A DNA stretch of 64,000 bases, taken from NCBI RefSeq assembly GCF_025751585.1, contig NZ_JAOWKX010000004.1:62001-126000 (forward strand). The letters run 5' to 3'. The position numbers and the translations under genes are program-made. This stretch comes from Fluctibacter corallii. GTDB taxonomy: Bacteria > Pseudomonadota > Gammaproteobacteria > Enterobacterales > Alteromonadaceae. Below, in pieces: positions 9,884-18,360 of the stretch; the first letter of the stretch is position 1; each line of letters begins with the position of its first letter. The notes beneath the pieces were generated by a model, which saw nothing but the letters and a program-made list of their open reading frames with translations, ran no database searches and was not told the origin of the DNA.

Positions 9884-10076
9884 TGTTGAACCTATTTCAA
9901 TAACGTCGATAGCTCAAAGATGAATCGTATTATACAAATGTAATTCAAAAATTACATCGGTGTAATTAAGTAATTACAGTTTAGATGGCTGCATACGAAA
10001 CACGCGTATTATGTTGTATCGCTTAAGATCTATTGCTGAGCCTTTGAACTCATCGAGATACTGCGTTTTAGGCATT

Positions 10077-10102
10077 AAAAAAGGCGCAAATGCGCCTTTT
10101 TT
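10077..10102 (-). terminator. Rho-independent terminator of the dsbA-like pair
   Basis: A 12-bp inverted repeat, AAAAAAGGCGCA / TGCGCCTTTTTT with a 2-nt loop, lies 15 bp after the downstream dsbA-like stop. Its symmetry gives a T-run on both strands, so it could also act on the other strand. Confidence 0.85.
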
Positions 10103-10116
10103 ACTAAAGGGGGAGT

Positions 10117-10734
10117 TTACTTCTGAGATGTTAGCCAAATTACCGCTTCAACGATTTCGTCAGGCGTCATATCTCGTGTAATTTTAAGGCGGTACTTTCC
10201 GTTAATAATAAAAGTTGGAACGCTGCGTGTACCCGCTACACGTTTTTTATTCATATTGAACTGGCTTTTAATTCCAAAGCTTTTTGCGAGCTTCTTCATC
10301 TTGTCTACATCGCCACCCGCGTTAGCGTATATTTCATACAGCGCGTCGATTGAGTCAGGCTTCGTTCCATTTTTATGAATGGCATCGAACAGTGCCTGAT
10401 TAAAGCGTTCTTCATCTTTCATTGCTCTTGCCGCTAGCATGAGCAGTGTCGCATCATTTTGAGTTTGGTTGTCGGCATAGGCTAAAAAGTCAACGTGTGC
10501 TTTAACGAATTTAACATCGTCAGGCAAGGTGGACTTGATTTGCTTTGCCAGTGGTTCAAATCGGAAGCAACTAGGACACCAAAAGGAGAAGATCTCCATC
10601 ACTTCTTTCTTTTTTGTCGCTTTTTCACTAATTACGTCGTAATGGGTGCCTTCTTCCCACTTAGCATTCGCGAGTGTTGAAAAGCTAAGAACCATTGCCA
10701 TCACTACAAGTGAGATATGTTTTATTTTCAGCAT
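10117..10734 (-). CDS. DsbA-like periplasmic thiol oxidoreductase, CPSC active site
   Basis: A 205-residue periplasmic thioredoxin-fold protein of the DsbA family, which introduces disulfides into exported proteins. It has a signal peptide ending STLANA, an FSFWCPSC active site (Cys53 and Cys56), the inserted helical domain and a cis-proline in SVPTFIING. It is the downstream member of a tandem pair, 11 bp after its paralogue. The two share the whole plan, including the RDMTPDE ending, but differ in the CxxC dipeptide: PS here, PH next door. The dipeptide sets redox potential, so substrate or role may differ. A strong terminator follows. Confidence 0.88.
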   Translation of the reverse strand: MLKIKHISLVVMAMVLSFSTLANAKWEEGTHYDVISEKATKKKEVMEIFSFWCPSCFRFEPLAKQIKSTLPDDVKFVKAHVDFLAYADNQTQNDATLLMLAARAMKDEERFNQALFDAIHKNGTKPDSIDALYEIYANAGGDVDKMKKLAKSFGIKSQFNMNKKRVAGTRSVPTFIINGKYRLKITRDMTPDEIVEAVIWLTSQK

Positions 10735-10745
10735 GAGTGTATTCC

Positions 10746-11369
10746 TTAGCTTAGCTTAGTTAGCCATACGATAAGCTCAACAAAGTCGTCTGGTGTCATG
10801 TCTCTTGTGAACTTCGCTTTGTACTTACCATTGACAATAAACGTAGGAACCCCCTGAAGGTTACGTTTAAATTGATCAACCTTTTTGTTGTTTTGCAGAA
10901 TTTTGCTGTTCACTGAAAAGCTTTTGGCTAACTTTTCAAGTTCTGCTTCTTCAACTCCATTGACAATAAAGCTGCCACGTAAGTCTTCAAAGCGGGTAAT
11001 GTTACCGCGCTGGATGTGAATAAACTGAAATATCGCCGTGTTAATTGCTTCTTCTTTATTAAGTTCACGGCCAATGATCATTGCACGCGTCACTGAGTCT
11101 TGGATTTCCTTTGATGTGAAACCCATAAAGTTGACGTGTACTTTGTCAAACTTTACGTCTTCAGGGAGTGCTTTTTTAATGTCTCCAACAATGGGTTCAA
11201 ATTGGAAACAATGGGGGCACCAAAATGAGAAAAATTCGGTGACCACAGGAGCATCTGTTGCTTTATCTGCAATGATCTCGTAGTGCTCTCCTTCTTTCCA
11301 TTGTTCTACAGCGCAAGCTTGCAAAGAGAATAGGCAGGCTGCGATGAATAAGCTAAACAGTTTTTTCAT
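10746..11369 (-). CDS. dsbA: Thiol:disulfide interchange protein DsbA, CPHC active site
   Basis: A 207-residue DsbA with the canonical CPHC motif (Cys51 and Cys54) and a cis-proline in GVPTFIVNG. It oxidises cysteines of exported proteins in the periplasm and is normally re-oxidised by DsbB. The leader MKKLFSLFIAACLFSLQACA could be cleaved by signal peptidase I after ACA; LQAC also loosely resembles a lipobox, so lipid anchoring cannot be excluded. It is the first gene of a two-gene unit with a CPSC paralogue, most likely a tandem duplication. In E. coli dsbA sits beside srkA; here srkA is only 2.4 kb away, with btuB in between. Confidence 0.9.
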   Translation of the reverse strand: MKKLFSLFIAACLFSLQACAVEQWKEGEHYEIIADKATDAPVVTEFFSFWCPHCFQFEPIVGDIKKALPEDVKFDKVHVNFMGFTSKEIQDSVTRAMIIGRELNKEEAINTAIFQFIHIQRGNITRFEDLRGSFIVNGVEEAELEKLAKSFSVNSKILQNNKKVDQFKRNLQGVPTFIVNGKYKAKFTRDMTPDDFVELIVWLTKLS

Positions 11370-11461
11370 TATTTACTGACTTCCGTATTTCAAAGAGGGA
11401 TGAAGGTTAACACAGCTAATCGGTAAATAGGTATACCCAAAGATAGGATATGCGGTTAATT

Positions 11462-11487
11462 CCCGCAGACGAAAGATAGTCTGCGGG
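11462..11487 (-). terminator. Hairpin after btuB
   Basis: CCCGCAGAC and GTCTGCGGG form a perfect 9-bp stem with an 8-nt loop, 7 bp beyond the btuB stop. No T-run follows. Confidence 0.5.
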
Positions 11488-11494
11488 CTCGTTG

Positions 11495-13372
11495 CTAGAA
11501 CTGGTAAGTCGCGCCTACGTAGATGTTTCGCCCCGCGGTGTTGTAACCTAGAACTTCGGTATAGGCTCTGTCAAACGCATTATTCACACGCGCTTGAATA
11601 GACACATTGTCTGACGGTGAGTAACGCGCGGTTAGGTCAAATACATAGATATTACTTAACGCTTCTCCACCGATTCCCTGCGCGATACGAGATGCTTTTA
11701 CAAATCCATTCACTGATACCTTGCCGTCTAACCATGTTGTTAGCAAGCCTAGGTGGGCACTATGCTTTGGTCGCCTGATACGAGGTTGACTTTGGTTATC
11801 AGTGGCTTTGTTGTAGGTATAGTTGGAGTGCAAGGTAATTTGGTTGCTTAGTTCCCACTCTAATGACGCTTCATAACCTTTTGATTGGCTACGACCCGGT
11901 TGCTGTAGGTAACCTTGATGGCTAATGCCGTCATAGTAGATTTCGTTTTCGATGTCTTGCTTGAAGTAGGTCAAGGCTAACATCAATGTGTGTTGGTGCG
12001 AATAAATAACGCCAGCGTCAATACTTTCACTAAGCTCTTCGTCTAATTGTAGGTCTTTTGCCGCACCCCAAGCAAAATCAGAAAGGTTGTAGTCTTGCTC
12101 GTATAAGCTCGGCGCACGAAATCCGGTACCTTTGCTGGCTTTAAATGTGAGTGTATTTCTGTTGTCTAATTCATGTTTGTACGATGTGCCGAAGCGGTAG
12201 CTGGTATGTTCGCCGAATGAGTCGTTATTGTCGTGGCGCAGACCTGCGTTAAAATACACGTCTTTGTATGCTTCTGTTACTGATTCAATAAATGCGCCTC
12301 GCTGATAACGATGCGTGTTGGCTTGTTGGTTTTCTTGTTTTTCTATGTCGCCGCCAAATAGGAAGGTCGTGCCAAAAGCGTTAACCTGTCCGGCATAGTC
12401 GAACTGGGTTATCGCTCCTTCATTTCCGAATGAGAATAGATTATTACTATGAAAATCGCGGGTGATATCGGTTTTGGCAAGTGCTATTTGGTGCTGTTGC
12501 GTGTCCCATTTTCCTTCTAAAGAAGCGCGGGCTGTTTTCCCATCAAACCGACTTTCACAGCGATTAATTTGCGCGAAGGTTATATTATCGTAACAACCAT
12601 CGTATTCAGATTCCGCATCTGTACTGCGCACAACAAATCGTGCTGTTAGGTGATCAGTTATAAAGGCAGACCCCGTGATATGCACGGTCGTATTGTCGTA
12701 TCCGTCTTTTTCGTTACTGGTATCATCTTTACGTGCATTAAAGCCATCAGTTGATAAATCTGACACTGATAGGCTAAGCGTACCCGATTGACTACCTGCA
12801 ATAAGGTTGGTGTTTATGTGTTGCGTGTCGTCGCTGCCTAATTCTAGGTGAAGCTGTCCGTTTACACCGTCATGTCTATCGTAGCCTCTGCTGAACATTG
12901 AGATAACGCCCCCAGCATCAGCGCCATAGGCTAACCCTTGTGCCCCTCTTAATATTTCTACGCGAGAAATTTGATTAGTAAGAATATCATCAAAAATGGG
13001 GCTGACTTGTGGCGCTGTTGGGTCAGCAATTGCGATGCCATCGAGGTAAAGCTGAGTTCGATACCCCTCTTCTCCTCGAATACGAACGGTCGTGTTCTTA
13101 CCGACTCCTCCAGCATTGCTTACATTCACACTGGTGGCAGTGTTTAGAATATCTGCAATGGAAATATAACCCAGTGCGTCAATATGATCGGCAGTAATGA
13201 TCTGCACGCTGGATGTAATGGCCTCTACCGGCATCGCTGTTTTTGAGGCGACAACTGTGATTTTTTCGATCGCTTGGCTACTTTCGTGAGTTGCTACTTC
13301 AGATAATGCTGGGTTGCTAGTTGCTGAAAGAAATGCAGCACATAGCGCCACATGAATGGAAGTGTGTTTCAT
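11495..13372 (-). CDS. btuB: TonB-dependent outer-membrane vitamin B12 receptor BtuB
   Basis: A 625-residue TonB-dependent receptor. It has a signal peptide (to about residue 24), a TonB box EKITVVA, a plug domain with the VRIRGEEGYRTQLYLDGI stretch, then a beta-barrel ending in the aromatic YVGATYQF. The receptor class alone could mean siderophores, but the length, the RAQGLAYGADAGGV plug motif and above all the cobalamin riboswitch in its leader point to vitamin B12 uptake. No btuCDF genes are nearby. Expression should drop when adenosylcobalamin is plentiful. Confidence 0.93.
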   Translation of the reverse strand: MKHTSIHVALCAAFLSATSNPALSEVATHESSQAIEKITVVASKTAMPVEAITSSVQIITADHIDALGYISIADILNTATSVNVSNAGGVGKNTTVRIRGEEGYRTQLYLDGIAIADPTAPQVSPIFDDILTNQISRVEILRGAQGLAYGADAGGVISMFSRGYDRHDGVNGQLHLELGSDDTQHINTNLIAGSQSGTLSLSVSDLSTDGFNARKDDTSNEKDGYDNTTVHITGSAFITDHLTARFVVRSTDAESEYDGCYDNITFAQINRCESRFDGKTARASLEGKWDTQQHQIALAKTDITRDFHSNNLFSFGNEGAITQFDYAGQVNAFGTTFLFGGDIEKQENQQANTHRYQRGAFIESVTEAYKDVYFNAGLRHDNNDSFGEHTSYRFGTSYKHELDNRNTLTFKASKGTGFRAPSLYEQDYNLSDFAWGAAKDLQLDEELSESIDAGVIYSHQHTLMLALTYFKQDIENEIYYDGISHQGYLQQPGRSQSKGYEASLEWELSNQITLHSNYTYNKATDNQSQPRIRRPKHSAHLGLLTTWLDGKVSVNGFVKASRIAQGIGGEALSNIYVFDLTARYSPSDNVSIQARVNNAFDRAYTEVLGYNTAGRNIYVGATYQF

Positions 13373-13390
13373 AATTTAGTTTACTCTTAC

Positions 13391-13409
13391 CGATGCTCCA
13401 CCCGAGCAT
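13391..13409 (-). promoter_or_regulatory. Hairpin between the riboswitch and btuB start
   Basis: GATGCTC and GAGCATC pair around GGGTG, about 20 nt before the btuB ATG. On the transcript the T-run comes before this stem, not after it, so it is not a standard terminator. It holds GGGTGGAG and could sequester the ribosome entry region, suggesting translational control. That is inference. Confidence 0.45.
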
Positions 13410-13439
13410 CAAAAAACAGAATCCAACCAAAGAGTCGGG

Positions 13440-13625
13440 GCGACTAAGGCCGGTATCCGGGCTCATAAGTAATTTTTACGCAGTTACCGCCTTCCCACTC
13501 GTTACAAGCAGTGGCGTAGATAGCAGGTGTTATCAGTGTGTAACTGTTTGACTTATTTACCGTTGCGGGGGCAGCACCAGAGTTGTGTAAACGCACTGGT
13601 TTCCCGATTATCCCTTTTTATATAC
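13440..13625 (-). ncRNA. Cobalamin (AdoCbl) riboswitch
   Basis: Read on the minus strand, this leader carries the two hallmark blocks of the cobalamin riboswitch: GCTGCCCCCGCAACGGTAA near 13565-13585, and the B12-box-like GAGCCCGGATACCGGCC near 13450-13467, in the right order and about 100 nt apart. The 5' part has GGGATAATCGGGAAACCAG, matching the first conserved stem. It lies directly upstream of btuB, the classical target. Edges are approximate. Confidence 0.93.
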
Positions 13626-13662
13626 TTGCTAGTTATAAAAATGGGCACCTTAGCAGTAGAGG

Positions 13663-13692
13663 ATTATAAAAGGAGTGGTAAAAAAAACGCAA
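13663..13692 (-). promoter_or_regulatory. Candidate sigma-70 promoter for the btuB leader
   Basis: On the minus strand TTGCGT (13692-13687) is followed after 18 nt by a perfect TATAAT (13668-13663). Transcription would start near 13655, about 30 nt before the riboswitch. Confidence 0.55.
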
Positions 13693-13733
13693 TCTTTAGT
13701 GGGTTTTCTCTTTCCACTCCGTAAAAGTCATAA

Positions 13734-14714
13734 TTAGTAGCCAAGCTTGAGCGCAGGCTCATTAAGCGCTGCAAGTTGTTCTTTCAGCGCCAAGATTTGC
13801 TGCTCCCAATATTTATTATCTGCAAACCAAGGAAAGGCCTGAGGGAAGGCAGGGTCGCTCCATCGTTTCTCTAACCATGCCATATAGTGAATCATGCGCA
13901 TTGCACGAAGCGGTTCGATTAATGGAAGTTGCTCTGTCGGAAAGGTGGCAAATTCTTCGTATGCTTCAGCAATGGTATCAAGTTGAAGGAGTTGATTTGA
14001 ACGCTCACCCGATAACATCATCCAGATATCCTGAATGGCGGGACCCATTCTACAATCGTCTAAATCTACGAAACTAGGGCCATCGCGCCATAAAATGTTG
14101 CCGGGGTGGCAATCACCATGGAGCCGAATAGACGGTACTGAGGTGAACCGTGCCTTGGTCTCTTTGGCGACGTGCTCAAGTACACTAAAAAACGCATCAT
14201 GCAGCTGAAGGGGAACCAGTTCAGAGTTCGCAAGTGCCTGTATGGGTTCATCAATGTATTGCGCGAGAGTCACTGAAGGGCGGAAGCGAAAGGCATTGGC
14301 TTTCGCGACATTGTGCATTCTGCCAATGAATCGCCCCATCCATTCCAGTTGATCTAGATTATCGACTTCAAATTGCCTGCCGCCTACCGAAGGGTACAAA
14401 GCAAAGCGGTACCCTTCAAAGTGGTGTAGCGATTGTCCGTCAAACGTCAGTGGCGCAACAATGGGAATGTCATGCGACACTAATTCTTGCGCAAACTGAT
14501 GTTCCTCTTGGATTTGTTCATCACTCCAGCGTTGGGGGCGATAGAACTTAACAACAAGCCTTGTACTTTTATCATTTACGGTGGCGGCAAATTGATAGAC
14601 GCGGTTTTCATAACTGTTGAGCGCAAGTAAGCCAGATTCAACGAAAATAGGAAGCGACTCAATGGCATCCAAAATTAGATCCGGCCCTAACTGACCAAAA
14701 TTAAATTGAGACAT
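13734..14714 (-). CDS. srkA: Stress response kinase A (YihE/SrkA)
   Basis: A 326-residue aminoglycoside-phosphotransferase-fold Ser/Thr kinase, as E. coli SrkA (328 residues), which opposes stress-induced death. Catalytic residues are visible: HGDCHPGN (Asp201, Asn206) and the metal-binding FVDLDD (Asp217), with the nucleotide-site lysine in LVVKFYRP. It overlaps the ccoG stop by one base (TAATG), so it is translationally coupled to ccoG. Confidence 0.93.
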   Translation of the reverse strand: MSQFNFGQLGPDLILDAIESLPIFVESGLLALNSYENRVYQFAATVNDKSTRLVVKFYRPQRWSDEQIQEEHQFAQELVSHDIPIVAPLTFDGQSLHHFEGYRFALYPSVGGRQFEVDNLDQLEWMGRFIGRMHNVAKANAFRFRPSVTLAQYIDEPIQALANSELVPLQLHDAFFSVLEHVAKETKARFTSVPSIRLHGDCHPGNILWRDGPSFVDLDDCRMGPAIQDIWMMLSGERSNQLLQLDTIAEAYEEFATFPTEQLPLIEPLRAMRMIHYMAWLEKRWSDPAFPQAFPWFADNKYWEQQILALKEQLAALNEPALKLGY

Positions 14715-16147
14715 TAGCGATAGATAAACTTCACTTCTTCAGACACCATAACACCCTCAGATGCATCTCCCGTTGCACTAACAGAGAAACGAAAAACGGT
14801 TGTCATGCCATCTAGATTATAAGGATCCACAGCTACACTAATAGGTAAGTTAAGTACTTCACCGCCCTCTACCGTCACTTGGTTTTCTCCAATATAGCGG
14901 GCGTCAGTCAGTCCATCGATTTGAATAAGGTAACTCTGTGTGTGCTGTGATTTATTCAGAACCTTCAGAGTGTATACATTTTCGATGAGTCCGTCACTGG
15001 TTTCTCGATATAGGGCATTTCGGTCTCTGATGATGTCAATTTCTAGCGGTACCCGACTTACTACCTCATAAACGAACAATCCCACCATCACGGCAAGTAC
15101 AACGGCGTAGCCGATCAACTTTGGCCTGAAGACTTTGACTTTCCCGCCAGATAACGCGGTTTCAGAGGTATAACTGATAAGCCCTTTTGGGTAATTCATT
15201 TTTTCCATGACGCCATTACAGGCATCAACACAGGCTCCGCAATTAATGCATTCGTATTGGAGGCCATTACGAATATCTATGCCAGTTGGACACACCTGCA
15301 CGCACAAATAGCAATCGATACAGTCGCCAAGCCCTTTATCTTTGAGTTCTTCATGCTTAAGTTTGCGAGGGCGAGGGCCTCGGCCTTCACCACGATTGGG
15401 ATCGTATGAAACGGTGAGGGTATCACGATCGAACATGGCGGCCTGAAAACGTGCATAAGGGCAAATATGCGTGCACATGATTTCTCGCATCCAGCCCGCA
15501 TTACCGTAGGTACACAGTGTAAAAAACCAAACAGAGAACACAGCCCAAAAGCCCGCCTCAAAGGTGAAAAATTCAATAAATAGTGCATCAATAGGTGTAA
15601 AATAGCCCACAAACGTCAGAGACGTTAGCAGCGCGACCATTACCCAAGCGATGTGTTTTAACGATTTGCGCCAGAACTTGTCAAAGTCCATCTTGCGTTC
15701 ATCAAGTTTGATGCGTTTGTTTCGGCTGCCTTCTATTTTTTCTTCAAACCAAATATAAATGTATGTCCAAGTGGTTTGCGGACACATAAAGCCACACCAA
15801 ACCCGCCCGGCAAATGTGGTCACGAAAAAGAGTGCGAAGGCGCTAATAATGAATAACCAAGCCAATAAGGTGAGATCTTGTGGCCAAAGGGTTAGTCCAA
15901 AAATATTGAAACGTTGCTCGCCAATATCTAATAAAATCGCTTGTTGACCGTTATATTGAAGCCACGGCAGTACGGCAAACATAGCTAAAAAGAATAAACC
16001 AAAGAAACGTCTGAATGTTTCCAGCGCTCCCTTCACTTTACGTACATAAATTTGGCTACGCGGACGGTAGCTATTGTCGTGCTTTTTCGGATCGGGTTTG
16101 TGAACCTTAACAGGGGTCACATCTTTAATCGGAATTTGGTCATTCAT
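14714..16147 (-). CDS. ccoG: Cytochrome c oxidase accessory protein CcoG (FixG/RdxA)
   Basis: A 477-residue inner-membrane iron-sulfur protein needed for copper delivery to the cbb3-type oxidase. It has several transmembrane helices in the first 230 residues with WCGFMCPQTTW and CTHICPYARFQ. A two-cluster 4Fe-4S domain follows (CIDCYLCVQVCPTGIDI, then CINCGACVDACN). The C-terminus is an Ig-like periplasmic domain after a last helix near 345-365. The ccoNOPQ genes are not in the window. Coupled to srkA downstream; an FNR-like box lies about 220 bp upstream, which fits low-oxygen control. Confidence 0.95.
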   Translation of the reverse strand: MNDQIPIKDVTPVKVHKPDPKKHDNSYRPRSQIYVRKVKGALETFRRFFGLFFLAMFAVLPWLQYNGQQAILLDIGEQRFNIFGLTLWPQDLTLLAWLFIISAFALFFVTTFAGRVWCGFMCPQTTWTYIYIWFEEKIEGSRNKRIKLDERKMDFDKFWRKSLKHIAWVMVALLTSLTFVGYFTPIDALFIEFFTFEAGFWAVFSVWFFTLCTYGNAGWMREIMCTHICPYARFQAAMFDRDTLTVSYDPNRGEGRGPRPRKLKHEELKDKGLGDCIDCYLCVQVCPTGIDIRNGLQYECINCGACVDACNGVMEKMNYPKGLISYTSETALSGGKVKVFRPKLIGYAVVLAVMVGLFVYEVVSRVPLEIDIIRDRNALYRETSDGLIENVYTLKVLNKSQHTQSYLIQIDGLTDARYIGENQVTVEGGEVLNLPISVAVDPYNLDGMTTVFRFSVSATGDASEGVMVSEEVKFIYR

Positions 16148-16651
16148 TCTGTGGTCCTATTACAGCCTGTGGTACAACCGGGGTCGTCCATGAAATCAAA
16201 AGGTTTCGATTCGGAACGTTGGCGAGTATACCAACGTTTGGCACCTAATGTCTTAATCTAAAACAATTTCTGCGTTTATACGGCATGCCATAGTGTAAAC
16301 GAAGGTGCGCAACTTTGCTCCTGCTGCGAATAATAAGTATACGTTGGCTATATCTAGTATTGATTTGATCTTGATCAGAGTGTGTGAGTCTTATTGCGTG
16401 CGATGGAAAAGAAAATGGGAATTCGTATTTACATGTATACGTTAACGTTACTTGCGTTTTACGATTGTTTTCGTTGTACCTTATTCTCAGGCCTCAGTTT
16501 TACGGCGCCTTCAAAAGAACGGGTGTTATTCAGATATATTATTAAACACCTATTTATTATCGTAAATAATACGAAAAGGTGTTCTTTTGCACATTTTACT
16601 TTAATATTGTTGTTTAGTGAGAGACACCCACCTTTATCAATTTAGCTATCT
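16148..16651. other. Intergenic region between ccoG and a small-protein gene
   Basis: About 500 bp without a convincing gene. It contains the FNR-like box at 16365-16378. An 83-codon open frame at 16394-16645 has no ribosome site and an odd composition, and I do not call it. The rest is AT-rich with a weak ACACCT...AGGTGT inverted repeat near 16545-16582. Confidence 0.6.
16365..16378. promoter_or_regulatory. FNR/Anr-like binding site
   Basis: TTGATCTTGATCAG matches the FNR consensus TTGATnnnnATCAA at nine of ten defined positions. It sits 218 bp upstream of ccoG, a gene family often under FNR/Anr, and about 275 bp upstream of the plus-strand small gene. Distance leaves the target uncertain. 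Confidence 0.6.
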
Positions 16652-17014
16652 ATGTGGAAAAGTTTTGTAATCCTCGTTGAAATTCTTATCTTCGTTTGGC
16701 TGATACGTTCGCCGTTTGTTCAATATTTATTTGGTGATATTCACGACAGTGTGTCGAACTGGATGATTGAAGTATCGGAGATTGGCGAAAAGAAAATGCT
16801 TTCATCTCTGGAAGGGGCTATTTACGTTGGTTTACCGAACTTGAAAGGGTATCAGAAACGGTATTTTTCAGAGGTATTGTCGAGTACAGAGTCCGTTAAT
16901 AAATTTTATAAACACTATTGTATAGGCGGTGATATTAATCCGAATATTCAAGGTGCGGAACTACGTTATGTGTGTACGCAAATGAGCCAAAGTGACGTAC
17001 TGGCTGTAAATTGA
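16652..17014 (+). CDS. Small membrane-anchored protein, unknown function
   Basis: A 120-residue product with an N-terminal hydrophobic helix (SFVILVEILIFVWLI) that probably anchors it in the inner membrane, then a polar domain with two cysteines. No clear Shine-Dalgarno is seen before ATG 16652. The composition looks like a genuine protein, but I recognise no family. It is followed by the convergent sensor-kinase gene. Confidence 0.5.
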   Translation: MWKSFVILVEILIFVWLIRSPFVQYLFGDIHDSVSNWMIEVSEIGEKKMLSSLEGAIYVGLPNLKGYQKRYFSEVLSSTESVNKFYKHYCIGGDINPNIQGAELRYVCTQMSQSDVLAVN

Positions 17015-17091
17015 GGAATCGCGCTAGTTCACTTCGCTTCAGGTTAAGGCTAGCAGCAGAGCTGGTGTGGTGACGGCTTAAAATCAACCGA

Positions 17092-18357
17092 TTACCTTGC
17101 TGTCGTTACTCTCTTGGGGAGGCTTAACACGAAACAGGCTCCCCCTAATGACGAGGACGCTACAAAGCACGCTCCTTTATGCCACTCCATTATTCGTTTT
17201 ACAATCGCCAATCCGAGTCCTGCGCCTCCGCGATGTCTATTGCGGCTTTGGTCTGGGCGATAAAAAGGCTCAAATACTTTCTCTCGGAGCGTGATATCAA
17301 CCCCTTCACCATCATCTTCAACATGAATCTGATAGTGATCTTTTTCTTCTTTAATCTGAACGATTACGCGAGAGTGTGCATGACGACATGCGTTTAGTAA
17401 TAGGTTGTCTAAGGCACGCTCAATAAAGTGGCTGTCAGCACTGATAGTAATTGAGTGTTCAGACACCTCTTTAGTGCTGGGCTGAAACTGTACCGATGTA
17501 TTAGATTTCATTGACTCAGGAATATGTGCAATACGTGTTTCGCATAATTGCTGCAAAGGAATATCCGTAATATTCATTTCGGGAACCTGAGCATCAATCG
17601 ACGTATAGCCAAGCATTTCTTCAACAAGCTTTTCTAATTCTTTGACATCGTCTTGCATCGCAAGAGTTTGAGGGCCTTGTTCAGATTGCAATGCTAAGGC
17701 GAATTTTAAACGCGCCAATGGTGTGCGAAACTCGTGGGCCACCGCGCCAGTGAGTTCTTGCTGTGAACGAATGAGCAGTCTGACTTTTTCACTCATACTG
17801 TTGATGGCTGATGCGATACTAAATATCAATGAGTTTTTGCTGACTTCGGCTTTAGCAAGCGAACCATCGGGTTGAACGTTTTCAGCAATGGATTTTAGGT
17901 AATCAAGATCTTTCCATAAAGGTCTGACCCAAATGAAAATAATTAAACCAAGTAGCAGATAAAATACAGCGCTGTAAATCAGCAAAGTGCCTTGTTTAGG
18001 CACTGCTCGTGCAATCTCGACTTCAATGATTTGCGTCGTGTTGAGCTGCAAGTAAATTAACGCATTGCCCTCTTCTTCATACAGAATGAGCGGTTTTCGT
18101 TGGGCGAGAATTTTATTGTCTTCCTCACGCCAAGCAATGTCATCGATATTAAATATATGGTAAGGCGTGCCAGATACGGTAAGTAGCGAAGGCAAGTCGT
18201 CTGTTTGCGTCTGGTGCGTGCTAAGTATTTCCGCAATTGTCTCTATTTGTGGATTACTCGACTGAGTATCATCAAAAAACAGCGGCTCGAGTACTGCGCT
18301 TAGCCCAATGAGTGCAATTGCAAGAAACACATATAAGCTAAGAAATAAACGTGTCAC
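17092..18357 (-). CDS. Two-component sensor histidine kinase (RstB-like)
   Basis: A 421-residue inner-membrane kinase: TM helix 7-23, a periplasmic sensor region, a second helix 124-145, then a HAMP-like linker, the H-box ELTGAVAHEFRTPLARL (His208) and an ATPase domain with DNLLLNACRHA, DDGEGV and GGAGLGLAI. It phosphorylates the regulator encoded 3 bp upstream. It is the last gene of the MipA-DUF3019-regulator-kinase operon, so the signal is probably at the envelope. The ligand is not known. Confidence 0.92.
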   Translation of the reverse strand: MTRLFLSLYVFLAIALIGLSAVLEPLFFDDTQSSNPQIETIAEILSTHQTQTDDLPSLLTVSGTPYHIFNIDDIAWREEDNKILAQRKPLILYEEEGNALIYLQLNTTQIIEVEIARAVPKQGTLLIYSAVFYLLLGLIIFIWVRPLWKDLDYLKSIAENVQPDGSLAKAEVSKNSLIFSIASAINSMSEKVRLLIRSQQELTGAVAHEFRTPLARLKFALALQSEQGPQTLAMQDDVKELEKLVEEMLGYTSIDAQVPEMNITDIPLQQLCETRIAHIPESMKSNTSVQFQPSTKEVSEHSITISADSHFIERALDNLLLNACRHAHSRVIVQIKEEKDHYQIHVEDDGEGVDITLREKVFEPFYRPDQSRNRHRGGAGLGLAIVKRIMEWHKGACFVASSSLGGACFVLSLPKRVTTAR

Positions 18358-18360
18358 TGG

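Noticed and set aside
13527..13724. 65-codon frame in the btuB leader
   Set aside because: The region is explained by the cobalamin riboswitch on the opposite strand.
16394..16645. 83-codon frame between ccoG and the small membrane protein
   Set aside because: No ribosome site, unusual composition and no family likeness.
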